Positions 16,599 through 24,291 of a stretch of 25,486 nucleotides of DNA are shown here, one piece after another (within the stretch, counting starts at the first letter, position 1; every line of letters starts with the position of its first letter). The translations under genes were made by a program, and so were the position numbers. Under the pieces are notes generated by a model. The model was not told the origin of the DNA. It saw only the letters and a list, made by a program, of their open reading frames with translations, and ran no database searches. The stretch is from Pleionea sp052032335 (GTDB taxonomy: Bacteria; Pseudomonadota; Gammaproteobacteria; Enterobacterales; Kangiellaceae), in contig JBPEWV010000033.1 of the NCBI GenBank assembly GCA_052032335.1, forward strand, positions 1-25,486, given 5' to 3'.

Positions 16599-17351
16599 TT
16601 AGTTAGCCGCTTCTTGTTCGATTTGCTCGCCGGTTTTGCCAAACCGTCGCTGCCGTGTGGCAAAATCACTGACGGCTTCTTTCAGCGCCTGTTCATCAAA
16701 ATCAGGCCATAACAATGGCGAAAAATACAATTCGGAATAGGCGCACTGCCATAACAGAAAGTTACTGATTCGTTGTTCTCCACCGGTACGAATCAATAAG
16801 TCAGGCAATGGGAGATCGTTTCCGAGCAAGTGAGCCTGCAATTCTTCTGCCGTGAGTTTTGGTGTCGTATTATCCGATAGTTTCTTTTCAATGACTGAAT
16901 TCGCAGCTTGTACAATGTCCCATTGCCCACCGTAGTTGGCAGCAATTTGCAGAACAATGCCATCGTTGTTTTGCGTTAACAACTCAGCTTCTCGAATTGC
17001 TTTTTGCAACTTATCATCGAATCGGCTAATGTCACCTATCACTCGAAGTTGTACATTATTTTTATTTAACGACTTACTTTCTTTTGTCAAACCAGTGACA
17101 AACAAGTTCATCAAAAAACCGACTTCGTCTTTCGGACGATTCCAGTTTTCGCTGCTAAAGGCAAACAAAGTCAGGACGTCTATACCTAAAGCGCCGCAAG
17201 TCTGGACCATTTCACGGGCGCGATCCATTCCCGCTTTATGGCCTTGCACACGCTTTTTGCCTCGTGCTTTCGCCCAACGTCCATTGCCATCCATTATAAT
17301 AGCGATGTGACGCGGCTTAGTATGTTCGATTGTTCGCTCTGATTCTGACAT
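16599..17351 (-). CDS. uppS: Undecaprenyl diphosphate synthase (cis-prenyltransferase)
   Basis: UppS (IspU) extends farnesyl diphosphate with isopentenyl diphosphate to C55, the carrier for peptidoglycan and O-antigen. The family motifs are present: HIAIIMDGNGRWAKARGK (catalytic Asp21 from the start used), LTLFAFSSENWNRP, LQIAANYGGQWDIVQA, and LLIRTGGEQRISNFLLWQCA with YFSPLLWPDFDE. An in-frame GTG four codons earlier (17363) would give 254 aa. Neither start has a well-placed Shine-Dalgarno; I prefer the ATG at 17351. A strong hairpin sits directly upstream (17366-17390), which may limit expression relative to frr. Confidence 0.96.
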   Translation of the reverse strand: MSESERTIEHTKPRHIAIIMDGNGRWAKARGKKRVQGHKAGMDRAREMVQTCGALGIDVLTLFAFSSENWNRPKDEVGFLMNLFVTGLTKESKSLNKNNVQLRVIGDISRFDDKLQKAIREAELLTQNNDGIVLQIAANYGGQWDIVQAANSVIEKKLSDNTTPKLTAEELQAHLLGNDLPLPDLLIRTGGEQRISNFLLWQCAYSELYFSPLLWPDFDEQALKEAVSDFATRQRRFGKTGEQIEQEAAN

Positions 17352-17365
17352 TCTTAAATACACAA

Positions 17366-17390
17366 ACGCCGCGTTTTGCCAACGCGGCGT
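17366..17390 (-). terminator. 10-bp perfect hairpin between frr and uppS (possible attenuator)
   Basis: ACGCCGCGTT (17366-17375) and AACGCGGCGT (17381-17390) form a perfect GC-rich 10-bp stem with a five-base loop. It lies in the 64-bp gap after the frr stop. On the minus strand it is followed by TTGTGTATTT, an imperfect U-tract, so partial termination is plausible. It could also act by folding close to the uppS start. Confidence 0.6.
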
Positions 17391-17415
17391 ATTTATCTTT
17401 CAAGACAAGATGGAA

Positions 17416-17973
17416 TTATATTTCCATCAACTCCTCTTCTTTTTCAGCTAAAACCTTGTCAATTTTAGCGACGTGCTCGTCGGTTAATTTTTGAATATCG
17501 TCCTGAGCACGTCTTTCATCGTCTTCCGATATTTCTTTTTCTTTGACCAGATCTTTTAATGTCGAGTTTGCATCGCGACGAATATTTCGCACAGCAACTT
17601 TCGCATTCTCGGCTTCGCCACGAACCACTTTTATCAGCTCTTTTCGCCGTTCTTCCGTCAATGGAGGTAATGGAATTCGAATTACCTGTCCGGCAGTATT
17701 TGGATTAAGCCCCAAGTCGGAATTCATGATGGCTTTTTCAATCGGTGCCACCATGTCTTTCTCCCATGGCTGAACTTGCAAGGTCCGAGCATCAGCAATC
17801 GAGACGTTGGCGACTTGAGTAATGGGCGTGTCCGAGCCGTAGTAAGAAACCATCAAATGTTCAATCAGGCTGGGATGCGCACGGCCAGTACGGACTTTGG
17901 TCAGATCGCTTTTAAACGCATCTACCGATTTGCCCATGCGTGTTTTTGCATCACTTTTCACATCGTTAATCAC
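17416..17973 (-). CDS. frr: Ribosome recycling factor
   Basis: RRF splits post-termination ribosomes together with EF-G. The 185-aa protein (same length as in E. coli) has the two-domain pattern: the helical domain with MGKSVDAFKSDLTKVRTGRA and RKELIKVVRGEAENAKVAVR plus NIRRDANSTLKDLVKEKEIS, and the inserted beta domain with LQVQPWEKDMVAPIEKAI and NPNTAGQVIRIPLPPLTEER. The start is GTG at 17973, preceded by a strong AGGGGAAAGG Shine-Dalgarno, which decides it. It lies 22 bp after pyrH. Confidence 0.98.
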   Translation of the reverse strand: MINDVKSDAKTRMGKSVDAFKSDLTKVRTGRAHPSLIEHLMVSYYGSDTPITQVANVSIADARTLQVQPWEKDMVAPIEKAIMNSDLGLNPNTAGQVIRIPLPPLTEERRKELIKVVRGEAENAKVAVRNIRRDANSTLKDLVKEKEISEDDERRAQDDIQKLTDEHVAKIDKVLAEKEEELMEI

Positions 17974-17995
17974 TACCTTTCCCCTGTATTATTGG

Positions 17996-18724
17996 TTATT
18001 GGCACTCGATTAATGTTCCTTCCTGTTTGCCTGTGGCAACACGCACCAGAGCACCCGGGTTGTTCATGTTAAATACGCGAATTTTCTTTTGATGATCTCG
18101 CGCCAAGCAAAATGCAGTCAGGTCCATAACGGCTAACTGCTTATCCAGAGCTTCGGTGTAACTTAATTGTTCGTACTTTACGGCATCAGAATACTTGTTC
18201 GGATCCGCCGAGTAGACACCATCGACTTTGGTTGCTTTACAAATTAAATCGGCTTCAATCTCAATACCGCGCAAACAGGCGGCGGTATCGGTAGTAAAGA
18301 AAGGATTACCGGTGCCAGCACAGAATATTACCACCTGGCCACGCTCCATAAAGCGCATGGCAAAACGACGGTTATAATCTTCACAAACTCCGGTCAGCGA
18401 AATGGCGGACATAACTCGTGTTTCAATACCCGAGCGTTCCAAGGCATCTTGCAGGGCCAGAGAGTTCATCACGGTTGCCAACATTCCCATATGGTCACCA
18501 GCAACCCGATTCATTCCAGCACGTGCCAGTTTCTCGCCACGAAACAGGTTTCCGCCACCGATAACGATGCCAACTTGAACCTTTGCTTTCACAATATCGC
18601 GAATTTCACTGGCCATTCGGTCCAACACCTGTGGGTCGATCCCGAACGACTCCTGGCCCATCAGCGCTTCGCCACTGAGCTTTAATAAAATCCGTTTATA
18701 CGGAAGCGAAGGTTCAGTTGTCAT
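17996..18724 (-). CDS. pyrH: Uridylate kinase (UMP kinase)
   Basis: PyrH phosphorylates UMP to UDP in pyrimidine nucleotide synthesis; the bacterial enzyme is a hexamer of the amino-acid-kinase fold, unrelated to eukaryotic UMP kinase. The 242-aa protein (241 in E. coli) shows ILLKLSGEALMG, VGIVIGGGNLFRG, NRVAGDHMGMLATVMNSLAL, and VIFCAGTGNPFFTTDTAA followed by LRGIEIEAD. GGAGAT before the ATG supports the start. It sits between tsf and frr in the usual order. Confidence 0.98.
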   Translation of the reverse strand: MTTEPSLPYKRILLKLSGEALMGQESFGIDPQVLDRMASEIRDIVKAKVQVGIVIGGGNLFRGEKLARAGMNRVAGDHMGMLATVMNSLALQDALERSGIETRVMSAISLTGVCEDYNRRFAMRFMERGQVVIFCAGTGNPFFTTDTAACLRGIEIEADLICKATKVDGVYSADPNKYSDAVKYEQLSYTEALDKQLAVMDLTAFCLARDHQKKIRVFNMNNPGALVRVATGKQEGTLIECQ

Positions 18725-18738
18725 TCAATTATCTCCAA

Positions 18739-19620
18739 TTACTCGCCGCGTACCTGAGCCATTACTTCAGAAGCGAAGTCTTCTTCTTTCTTTTCAATGC
18801 CTTCGCCAACTTCAAAGCGTACAAAAGATAGTACCTCAGCCGACTTAGATTTCAATAACTTCTCAACCGTTTGCGATGGATCTTTAACAAATGGCTGGCC
18901 AGTCAAGCTGATTTCACCGGCGAATTTACGAATTCGACCGCCAATCATTTTTTCTACGATGTCAGCTGGCTTTCCGCTTTCAAGGGCCTGAGCGGTAAAG
19001 ATTTCTTTCTCTTTGTCCAGAATCTCGGCTGGGATCGCTTCAGGATTCAAGTAATCTGGCTTGCTTGCAGCAATATGCATCGCAAGATCGCGATTTAATT
19101 CGTCGTCGCCACCTTTGGTTTCGACCACAACCCCGATGCGAGCACCGTGCTGGTAAGACCCGAGGCTTCCGTCATTCGATTCAACAATAGAAACTCGACG
19201 AACGTTCATATTTTCGCCAATTTTAGCAACCAGGTTTTCACGGGTTTGTTCTACAGTGTGTTCACTGTCAAGGCTTGCAGCTTTTAAGGCATCAACATCA
19301 TTGATTTTGCCTTCCAAAGCAACTTCTGCAACACGATTGGCGAAAGCAACAAAGTTTTCGTCACGCGCTACAAAATCAGTCTCGCAGTTTACTTCAACGA
19401 TGGCCGCTGTTTTTGCATCGCCAGAAGTTTTAATCACAATAAGACCTTCAGCAGCAACTCGACCTGCTTTTTTAGCCGCTTTGGCCTGGCCAGATTTACG
19501 CATGTTATCGATGGCTTTTTCGATATCACCATCGGTTTCAACCAGTGCTTTTTTGCACTCCATCATGCCCGCGCCTGTGCGCTCGCGCAGTTCTTTTACT
19601 AATGCAGCAGTAATTGCCAT
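18739..19620 (-). CDS. tsf: Elongation factor Ts
   Basis: EF-Ts is the nucleotide exchange factor of EF-Tu. The longer open frame reaches 19659, but the correct start is the ATG at 19620. It is preceded by GGAGA six bases away and gives MAITAALVKELRERTGAGMM, the conserved N-terminus. The 293 residues include the UBA-like N-domain (1-55), the TDFVARDENFVAFAN motif of the core that inserts into EF-Tu, and a dimerisation/coiled-coil region. It is slightly longer than the 283 aa of E. coli. It follows rpsB after a hairpin terminator. Confidence 0.98.
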   Translation of the reverse strand: MAITAALVKELRERTGAGMMECKKALVETDGDIEKAIDNMRKSGQAKAAKKAGRVAAEGLIVIKTSGDAKTAAIVEVNCETDFVARDENFVAFANRVAEVALEGKINDVDALKAASLDSEHTVEQTRENLVAKIGENMNVRRVSIVESNDGSLGSYQHGARIGVVVETKGGDDELNRDLAMHIAASKPDYLNPEAIPAEILDKEKEIFTAQALESGKPADIVEKMIGGRIRKFAGEISLTGQPFVKDPSQTVEKLLKSKSAEVLSFVRFEVGEGIEKKEEDFASEVMAQVRGE

Positions 19621-19640
19621 GATAATTCTCCAATGTATCT

Positions 19641-19686
19641 GCCGTAGAACACGGCTCAATAATCAAGAAACGTTTGTTTGCAAACG
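19641..19686 (-). repeat. Two small hairpins in the tsf 5' leader
   Basis: GCCGT-agaac-ACGGC (19641-19655) and CGTTTG-tttg-CAAACG (19671-19686) are short perfect stems between the rpsB/tsf terminator and the tsf ribosome site. They could stabilise the tsf transcript or tune its translation; this is inferred from pairing alone. Confidence 0.35.
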
Positions 19687-19702
19687 CATAACTCAGACTC
19701 TA

Positions 19703-19727
19703 AAAAAGGGGGCGTCGCCCCCTTTTT
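19703..19727 (-). terminator. Rho-independent terminator/attenuator between rpsB and tsf
   Basis: AAAAAGGGGGC (19703-19713) and GCCCCCTTTTT (19717-19727) form an 11-bp perfect stem with a three-base loop; read on the minus strand it ends in a run of T. It lies 22 bases after the rpsB stop and 83 bases before tsf. It probably ends a part of rpsB transcripts and lets the rest read through to tsf and downstream genes. Confidence 0.85.
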
Positions 19728-19748
19728 ATATCTGAGCAACCTGTCTAA

Positions 19749-20504
19749 TTAAGCTTTTTCAGCTTCAGATTTATCAGCTTCTTCTACGTACTCTTCTTCG
19801 CCTGCTTGCTCAACAACCTGAGCACTTTGACGAGCGTCAAGTACCGTATCAGCAACAGAGCTTACGTATAACTGAATTGCACGAATCGCATCATCGTTTC
19901 CAGGAATTACGTAGTCGACATGGTCAGGGTTAGAGTTGGTATCAACAACAGCAACGACTGGAATTCCCAGTTTACGCGCTTCTGCGATAGCGTTGTGTTC
20001 GTGATCCGCATCGATGACGAACAATACGTCAGGAAGACCGCCCATTTCTTTAATACCGCCAATACTGGCTTCTAGCTTGTCCATTTCGCGAGTCAACAAC
20101 AAAGCTTCTTTTTTGGTCAAACGGTCGAAAGTACCGTCCTGACTTTTGACTTCAAGGTCTTTCAAACGCTTGATAGACTGACGAATGGTTTTGTAGTTGG
20201 TCAACATACCGCCCAACCAACGCTTATCAACGAAAAACTGACCGCAGCGCTTGGCTTCTTCAGCGATGATTTCACTGGCAGCACGCTTGGTACCGACGAA
20301 TAAAATCTTACCTTTACGAGATGCAACACTTGAGATGTAGTTCAACGCATCGTTGAACATGGGTAATGTTTGCTCAAGGTTGATAATATGAATGTCGTTA
20401 CGTGCGCCAAAGATGTATTGCTTCATCTTTGGATTCCAGAAACGGGTACGGTGACCGAAGTGAACGCCCGCCTGGAGCATGTCACGCATTGAAACTTTTG
20501 CCAT
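19749..20504 (-). CDS. rpsB: 30S ribosomal protein S2
   Basis: S2 binds the 30S head-body junction late in assembly and helps recruit S1. The 251-aa protein (241 in E. coli) begins MAKVSMRDMLQAGVHFGHRT and contains RFWNPKMKQYIFGARNDIHI, ILFVGTKRAASEII and DKRWLGGMLTNYKTIRQSI. The C-terminal part has PDVLFVIDADHEHNAIAEA and PVVAVVDTNSNPDHVDYVIP. The tail (about 230-251) is unusually acidic, Glu-rich (GEEEYVEEADKSEAEKA). GGAGAA before the ATG sets the start. It is the first gene of the long minus-strand cluster and has its own promoter and leader. Confidence 0.98.
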   Translation of the reverse strand: MAKVSMRDMLQAGVHFGHRTRFWNPKMKQYIFGARNDIHIINLEQTLPMFNDALNYISSVASRKGKILFVGTKRAASEIIAEEAKRCGQFFVDKRWLGGMLTNYKTIRQSIKRLKDLEVKSQDGTFDRLTKKEALLLTREMDKLEASIGGIKEMGGLPDVLFVIDADHEHNAIAEARKLGIPVVAVVDTNSNPDHVDYVIPGNDDAIRAIQLYVSSVADTVLDARQSAQVVEQAGEEEYVEEADKSEAEKA

Positions 20505-20642
20505 TATTTTTTCTCCAAAATCAAGGGTTTAACCTCCGCAAATCCCATAAGTCAACCAGCGAGACCTCTCGGTGTGCCAGCACCCTAACTCATGTGTCGA
20601 TTTGCGTGTGTTTTTGATTAACCGGACGGAACATCCGACCGG
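20505..20642 (-). ncRNA. Structured 5' leader of rpsB (putative S2 autoregulatory r-leader)
   Basis: About 138 nt separate the predicted start site from the rpsB ATG. The transcript can form a 5' hairpin (20621-20640, nine pairs including wobbles, loop TTC). A long-range 8-bp perfect stem, CGCAAATC (20537-20544 on plus) with GATTTGCG (20599-20606), encloses small stems such as GGTG/CACC (20571-20584). Autoregulation of rpsB-tsf by S2 through the leader is known in E. coli and relatives. That this leader does the same is inferred from position and fold; the exact family match was not tested. Confidence 0.55.
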
Positions 20643-20648
20643 GCGCGA

Positions 20649-20677
20649 TTTATACCACATCTGATAGTCAAGAACAA
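20649..20677 (-). promoter_or_regulatory. rpsB extended -10 promoter with GC-rich discriminator
   Basis: On the minus strand TGGTATAAA gives an extended -10 (TATAAA, 20654-20649, preceded by TGG). TTGTTC (20677-20672) is a weak -35 at 17-bp spacing. The bases after the -10, TCGCGCC, form a GC-rich discriminator as in stringently controlled ribosomal promoters, so growth-rate/ppGpp control is inferred. The start site would be near 20642. Confidence 0.65.
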
Positions 20678-20770
20678 TCAAAAGTCACGCTAAATGCCTG
20701 AGTTGGAGGGGGCTTTAGCAATTTTAGGGGTGTTATTGTCAAACCTCGCGAATAAAGTTTCCGCAGATCC

Positions 20771-20799
20771 GTGAAGTAGAGCGAGAAAAGCATTAGAAT
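20771..20799 (+). promoter_or_regulatory. Candidate promoter of map-glnD-dapD
   Basis: GTGAAG (20771-20776; 3 of 6) and TAGAAT (20794-20799; 5 of 6) are spaced 17 bp, about 50 bp before the map ATG, in the divergent region with rpsB. The 344 bp between rpsB and map holds this, the rpsB promoter and the rpsB leader; I see no gene in it. Confidence 0.4.
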
Positions 20800-20848
20800 C
20801 CACGAGGTTAACTTATCAATCGACAAATGAAACAGGTTACGATATTAG

Positions 20849-21616
20849 ATGAATATCAAAATTAAAACGCCCGAAGAAATCGAAAAGATGCGTGTCGCTG
20901 GCAGACTTGCCGCTGAAGTTCTTGAAATGATTGGTCCGCACGTTAAAAAAGGAGTCACAACCGAAGAACTGAACCAGATATGCCACGATTACATCGTCAA
21001 CGAGCAAGGCGCGATCCCTGCCCCTCTAAACTATCATGGCTTCCCAAAATCCATCTGTACCTCAGTTAACCACGTGGTTTGCCATGGCATCCCCTCGGAC
21101 AAAAAGCTTAAAGACGGCGACATTTTGAACATCGATATCACCGTTATTAAAGACGGTTACCACGGCGACACCAGTAAAATGTTCACCGTAGGCAAACCCA
21201 AGGTCATGGCCGAGCGACTAATAAAGGTTACTCAGGAATGTCTTTACCTGGGTATAGACATGGTCAAACCCGGTGTGAAACTGGGTGATATCGGTCACGC
21301 GATTATGAACCATGCGGAAAAACACCATTATTCCATTGTGCGAGAATATTGCGGTCACGGCATTGGCGCCGAGTTCCACGAAGATCCGCAGGTATTGCAT
21401 TACGGTAAACCCGGTACTGGGGTCGAGCTTAAAGAAGGCATGTGTTTAACCATTGAGCCGATGGTCAATACCGGAAAACGGCACGTTAAACTACTACCCG
21501 ACGAGTGGACGGTTGTTACCAAAGATCGAAGCTTATCCGCACAATGGGAGCACACGCTTTTGGTTACTGCTGACGGTGTCGAAGTTTTAACCAAAAGAAG
21601 TGACGAAAACTTTTAA
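20849..21616 (+). CDS. map: Methionine aminopeptidase, type I
   Basis: Map removes the initiator methionine from nascent proteins at the ribosome. The 255-aa protein (264 in E. coli) begins with the family pattern IKTPEEIEKMRVAGRLAAEV. It retains substrate His79 (VVCHGIP) and all five metal ligands: D96 and D107 (LNIDITVIKDGYHGDTSKMF), H170 (REYCGHGIG), E203 (TIEPMVN) and E234 (AQWEHTLLV). The Shine-Dalgarno is weak. It is divergent from rpsB as in E. coli. Its stop overlaps the glnD start by one base (TAATG), indicating coupling. Confidence 0.97.
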   Translation: MNIKIKTPEEIEKMRVAGRLAAEVLEMIGPHVKKGVTTEELNQICHDYIVNEQGAIPAPLNYHGFPKSICTSVNHVVCHGIPSDKKLKDGDILNIDITVIKDGYHGDTSKMFTVGKPKVMAERLIKVTQECLYLGIDMVKPGVKLGDIGHAIMNHAEKHHYSIVREYCGHGIGAEFHEDPQVLHYGKPGTGVELKEGMCLTIEPMVNTGKRHVKLLPDEWTVVTKDRSLSAQWEHTLLVTADGVEVLTKRSDENF

Positions 21617-24273
21617 TGAATTCTCGCGTCCTTCAGCAACTTCCGCTGCCTGAAACGCCAAGCATCGAGCTCGCCGATATCGAGTCGGGTATTGCCATTC
21701 AACGCTGCAAGACCTATTTGAGTGAAGGGCAATCGGTTCTCAACGCGGCATTTAATAAACGAACCTCGGTGCGTCATCTGGTACACGCCCGCTCCAATCT
21801 GGTCGATCAGCTGCTAAAGGTATTGTGGCGATCGTTCGAACTGAGTGATCAAGAGTGTGCATTAATTGCTGTTGGCGGATACGGTCGCGCCGAGTTGCAC
21901 CCCGGCTCTGATATTGACTTATTGTTCATCATCGATGACAAAACTGCCGACAAGACGCTGAATAACTTACAGCAATTGGTAACTTTCTTCTGGGATATCG
22001 GTTTTCAAATTGGGCACAGCGTTCGAACCATCAATGAATGCAAAACCAAAGCCATTGAAGACATTACTATCGCCACCAATTTAATTGAATCTCGACTGAT
22101 TATTGGATCCGAACCACTTTTTCAGCAAATGCGCTTAGAAACCGGACCGGACAAAATATGGCCGGCCAGGGATTTTTACGAAGCCAAAATTGCGGAACAA
22201 AAAGCACGTTATCGCAAATACAAAGGCTCATCGTTCGAGCTTGAACCGAATTTAAAAGCCAATCCTGGTGGTATTCGAGACATTCAGTTGGTTGGCTGGA
22301 TTGCCAAACGATATTTCGTCTCCGAATCACTGCACGATCTGGCCAACGACGGCATATTCACCTTAAAAGAATACCGGACATTAATGAGCTCTCAGTTGTT
22401 CTTGTGGCGTGTTCGATTTGCATTGCACGTCATTACCGGGCGCGGAGAAGACCGCTTGTTATTCCAGCACCAGAAACTCGTGGCCGACTACCTGGGATTT
22501 AAAGACAAAAAAGAAATACTCGCCGTTGAACAATTGATGCAAAAGTATTATCGAGCGGCGAGTAAAATACGCAATGTGACTGAGTTGCTTCTGCAAGTCT
22601 TCGAAGAAGTCATATTGGACACCGATAAAACCTTAAACATCGAGCCCATCGACGACTACTTTCAGCTGGAAAACGATCGCATCGCCCTTAAAAACCCGAA
22701 CCTTGTGGCCGAAAAACCCGAGCTATTGCTCGAAACCTTCATCGTTGCCGCGCGAGTTCCGGGCAATAAACATGTTAGCGCCAAAACACTGCGTGCAATT
22801 CGTGACAATCGCCACCTGATTGATAGCAGTTATCGTAACAATGAAAAGTACAAGCGGTTATTTCTCGAGTTTTTCAGTATTAAGCACACTGGCGATCGAC
22901 CGCTATTTCTCATCAAACGTAACGGCATATTGGCGCAATTTTTACCGCTGTTTGAAAAAATATCCGGGCAAATGCAATTTGATATGTTCCACGTTTATTC
23001 CGTCGACGAACATACCCTGTTTTTACTGAAGAACCTGACCCGCTTTGCCAACCCCGACTTTGCCGACGAGTTCCCCTATTGCAGTAAAATCATGCAATCG
23101 CTGGATCGCCCACAGTTAATTTTTCTGGCCGGATTATTCCACGATATTGCCAAAGGTCGCGGCGGCGATCATTCGACCTTAGGTGCCAAAGACGCCTATG
23201 ATTTTTGTCAGTATTTGCACATGCCGGAAGAAGAAGCCGAAATTGTCTCCTGGCTAGTGCAGTACCATTTGATGATGTCGGTTACCGCGCAACGCAAAGA
23301 TATATCGGATCCAGAAGTTATCGCCTACTTCGCCGAACAGGTGAAAACTCAGCAACGACTGGATTTACTATACATCTTGACCGTTGCCGATATCCGAGCC
23401 ACCAGTCCCAAGTTATGGAACTCCTGGAAAGACGCGCTGTTAAAAGAATTGTATTTAACCACCAGCGATTATTTTGCACGCAAATCTCACAAACCAGTAT
23501 CTGAAGCGGAGCATATCTCCGAAATCAAACAGCAAGCTCTGCAGCGATTGAGTGAAAAGAAAGTACCGGAAAGTGAAGTGCTTAGTCTCTGGGCAACTCT
23601 GGAGGACAGCTACTTTAAAACCACGCCGGTTGATCGGCTTGTGTGGCAAACACGTTCGGTAATAAAACACGCCCATGGTAATGCACCTTTGGTCGAAATC
23701 AAACGGCATTACAATGACGCTGGTACCGAGATTTTTATTTATACCTCTGACCAACCCGGGTTATTCGCTGCCATGACGGCCATTTTAAGTCAGAAAAACC
23801 TGCGAACTCAGGCGGCCGAACTATTTACCAATCGCGATGGAAAATGTTTTGACTCGTTTGTCGTTCTGGAAGAATCCGGTAAGCCGATCCAATCAAAAAC
23901 TCGAATACAAAGCATTCGAAAGCTATTGCAAAAGAAACTGAGAAACATCGATGGGATGTCCAAAAAGGTTCAGCGTCACGTATCCAGTCGCGTCAAACAC
24001 TTTGATGTTCCGACAGAAATTGTTTTTAAACGCGATCCAAATAAACGATATACCCAATTGGAATTGACAGCGCTTGACCAACCCGGTTTACTGGCCGCCA
24101 TTGGCGACGCCATACGTAACTGCAATATGTCAATCCACTCAGCTCGCATCGTCACACTGGGCGAAAAAGTTGAAGATATTTTTGAAATATCAACACTGGC
24201 ACTCGAGCCATTGAATGAAGAACAGAAAACACATTTAAAAACTCAATTACTCAAACACATTGACCAACTGTAA
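21616..24273 (+). CDS. glnD: Bifunctional [protein-PII] uridylyltransferase/uridylyl-removing enzyme
   Basis: GlnD is the glutamine sensor that uridylylates PII when nitrogen is short and removes UMP when glutamine is high. The 885-aa protein (890 in E. coli) has all parts. The nucleotidyltransferase motif GGYGRAELHPGSDIDLL lies at 87-103, with D99 and D101. The central linker contains ELEPNLKANPGGIRDIQ. The HD hydrolase domain has FHDIAKGRGGDHS with His509 and Asp510. Two C-terminal ACT domains begin near 705 and 815, with DQPGLFAAMTAIL and DQPGLLAAIGDAI. It overlaps map by one base and is 18 bp before dapD. Confidence 0.98.
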   Translation: MNSRVLQQLPLPETPSIELADIESGIAIQRCKTYLSEGQSVLNAAFNKRTSVRHLVHARSNLVDQLLKVLWRSFELSDQECALIAVGGYGRAELHPGSDIDLLFIIDDKTADKTLNNLQQLVTFFWDIGFQIGHSVRTINECKTKAIEDITIATNLIESRLIIGSEPLFQQMRLETGPDKIWPARDFYEAKIAEQKARYRKYKGSSFELEPNLKANPGGIRDIQLVGWIAKRYFVSESLHDLANDGIFTLKEYRTLMSSQLFLWRVRFALHVITGRGEDRLLFQHQKLVADYLGFKDKKEILAVEQLMQKYYRAASKIRNVTELLLQVFEEVILDTDKTLNIEPIDDYFQLENDRIALKNPNLVAEKPELLLETFIVAARVPGNKHVSAKTLRAIRDNRHLIDSSYRNNEKYKRLFLEFFSIKHTGDRPLFLIKRNGILAQFLPLFEKISGQMQFDMFHVYSVDEHTLFLLKNLTRFANPDFADEFPYCSKIMQSLDRPQLIFLAGLFHDIAKGRGGDHSTLGAKDAYDFCQYLHMPEEEAEIVSWLVQYHLMMSVTAQRKDISDPEVIAYFAEQVKTQQRLDLLYILTVADIRATSPKLWNSWKDALLKELYLTTSDYFARKSHKPVSEAEHISEIKQQALQRLSEKKVPESEVLSLWATLEDSYFKTTPVDRLVWQTRSVIKHAHGNAPLVEIKRHYNDAGTEIFIYTSDQPGLFAAMTAILSQKNLRTQAAELFTNRDGKCFDSFVVLEESGKPIQSKTRIQSIRKLLQKKLRNIDGMSKKVQRHVSSRVKHFDVPTEIVFKRDPNKRYTQLELTALDQPGLLAAIGDAIRNCNMSIHSARIVTLGEKVEDIFEISTLALEPLNEEQKTHLKTQLLKHIDQL

Positions 24274-24291
24274 TCTAAAACGAGAGTCCTC

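Noticed and set aside
19621..19659. Longer tsf start at 19659
   Set aside because: The extra 13 residues are not part of EF-Ts. GGAGA lies at ideal distance from the ATG at 19620.
20689..20719. Inverted repeat GCTAAA/TTTAGC upstream of the rpsB promoter
   Set aside because: Six-base arms with a 19-base spacer are expected by chance in a region of this size, and no terminator tail or known operator pattern is seen.
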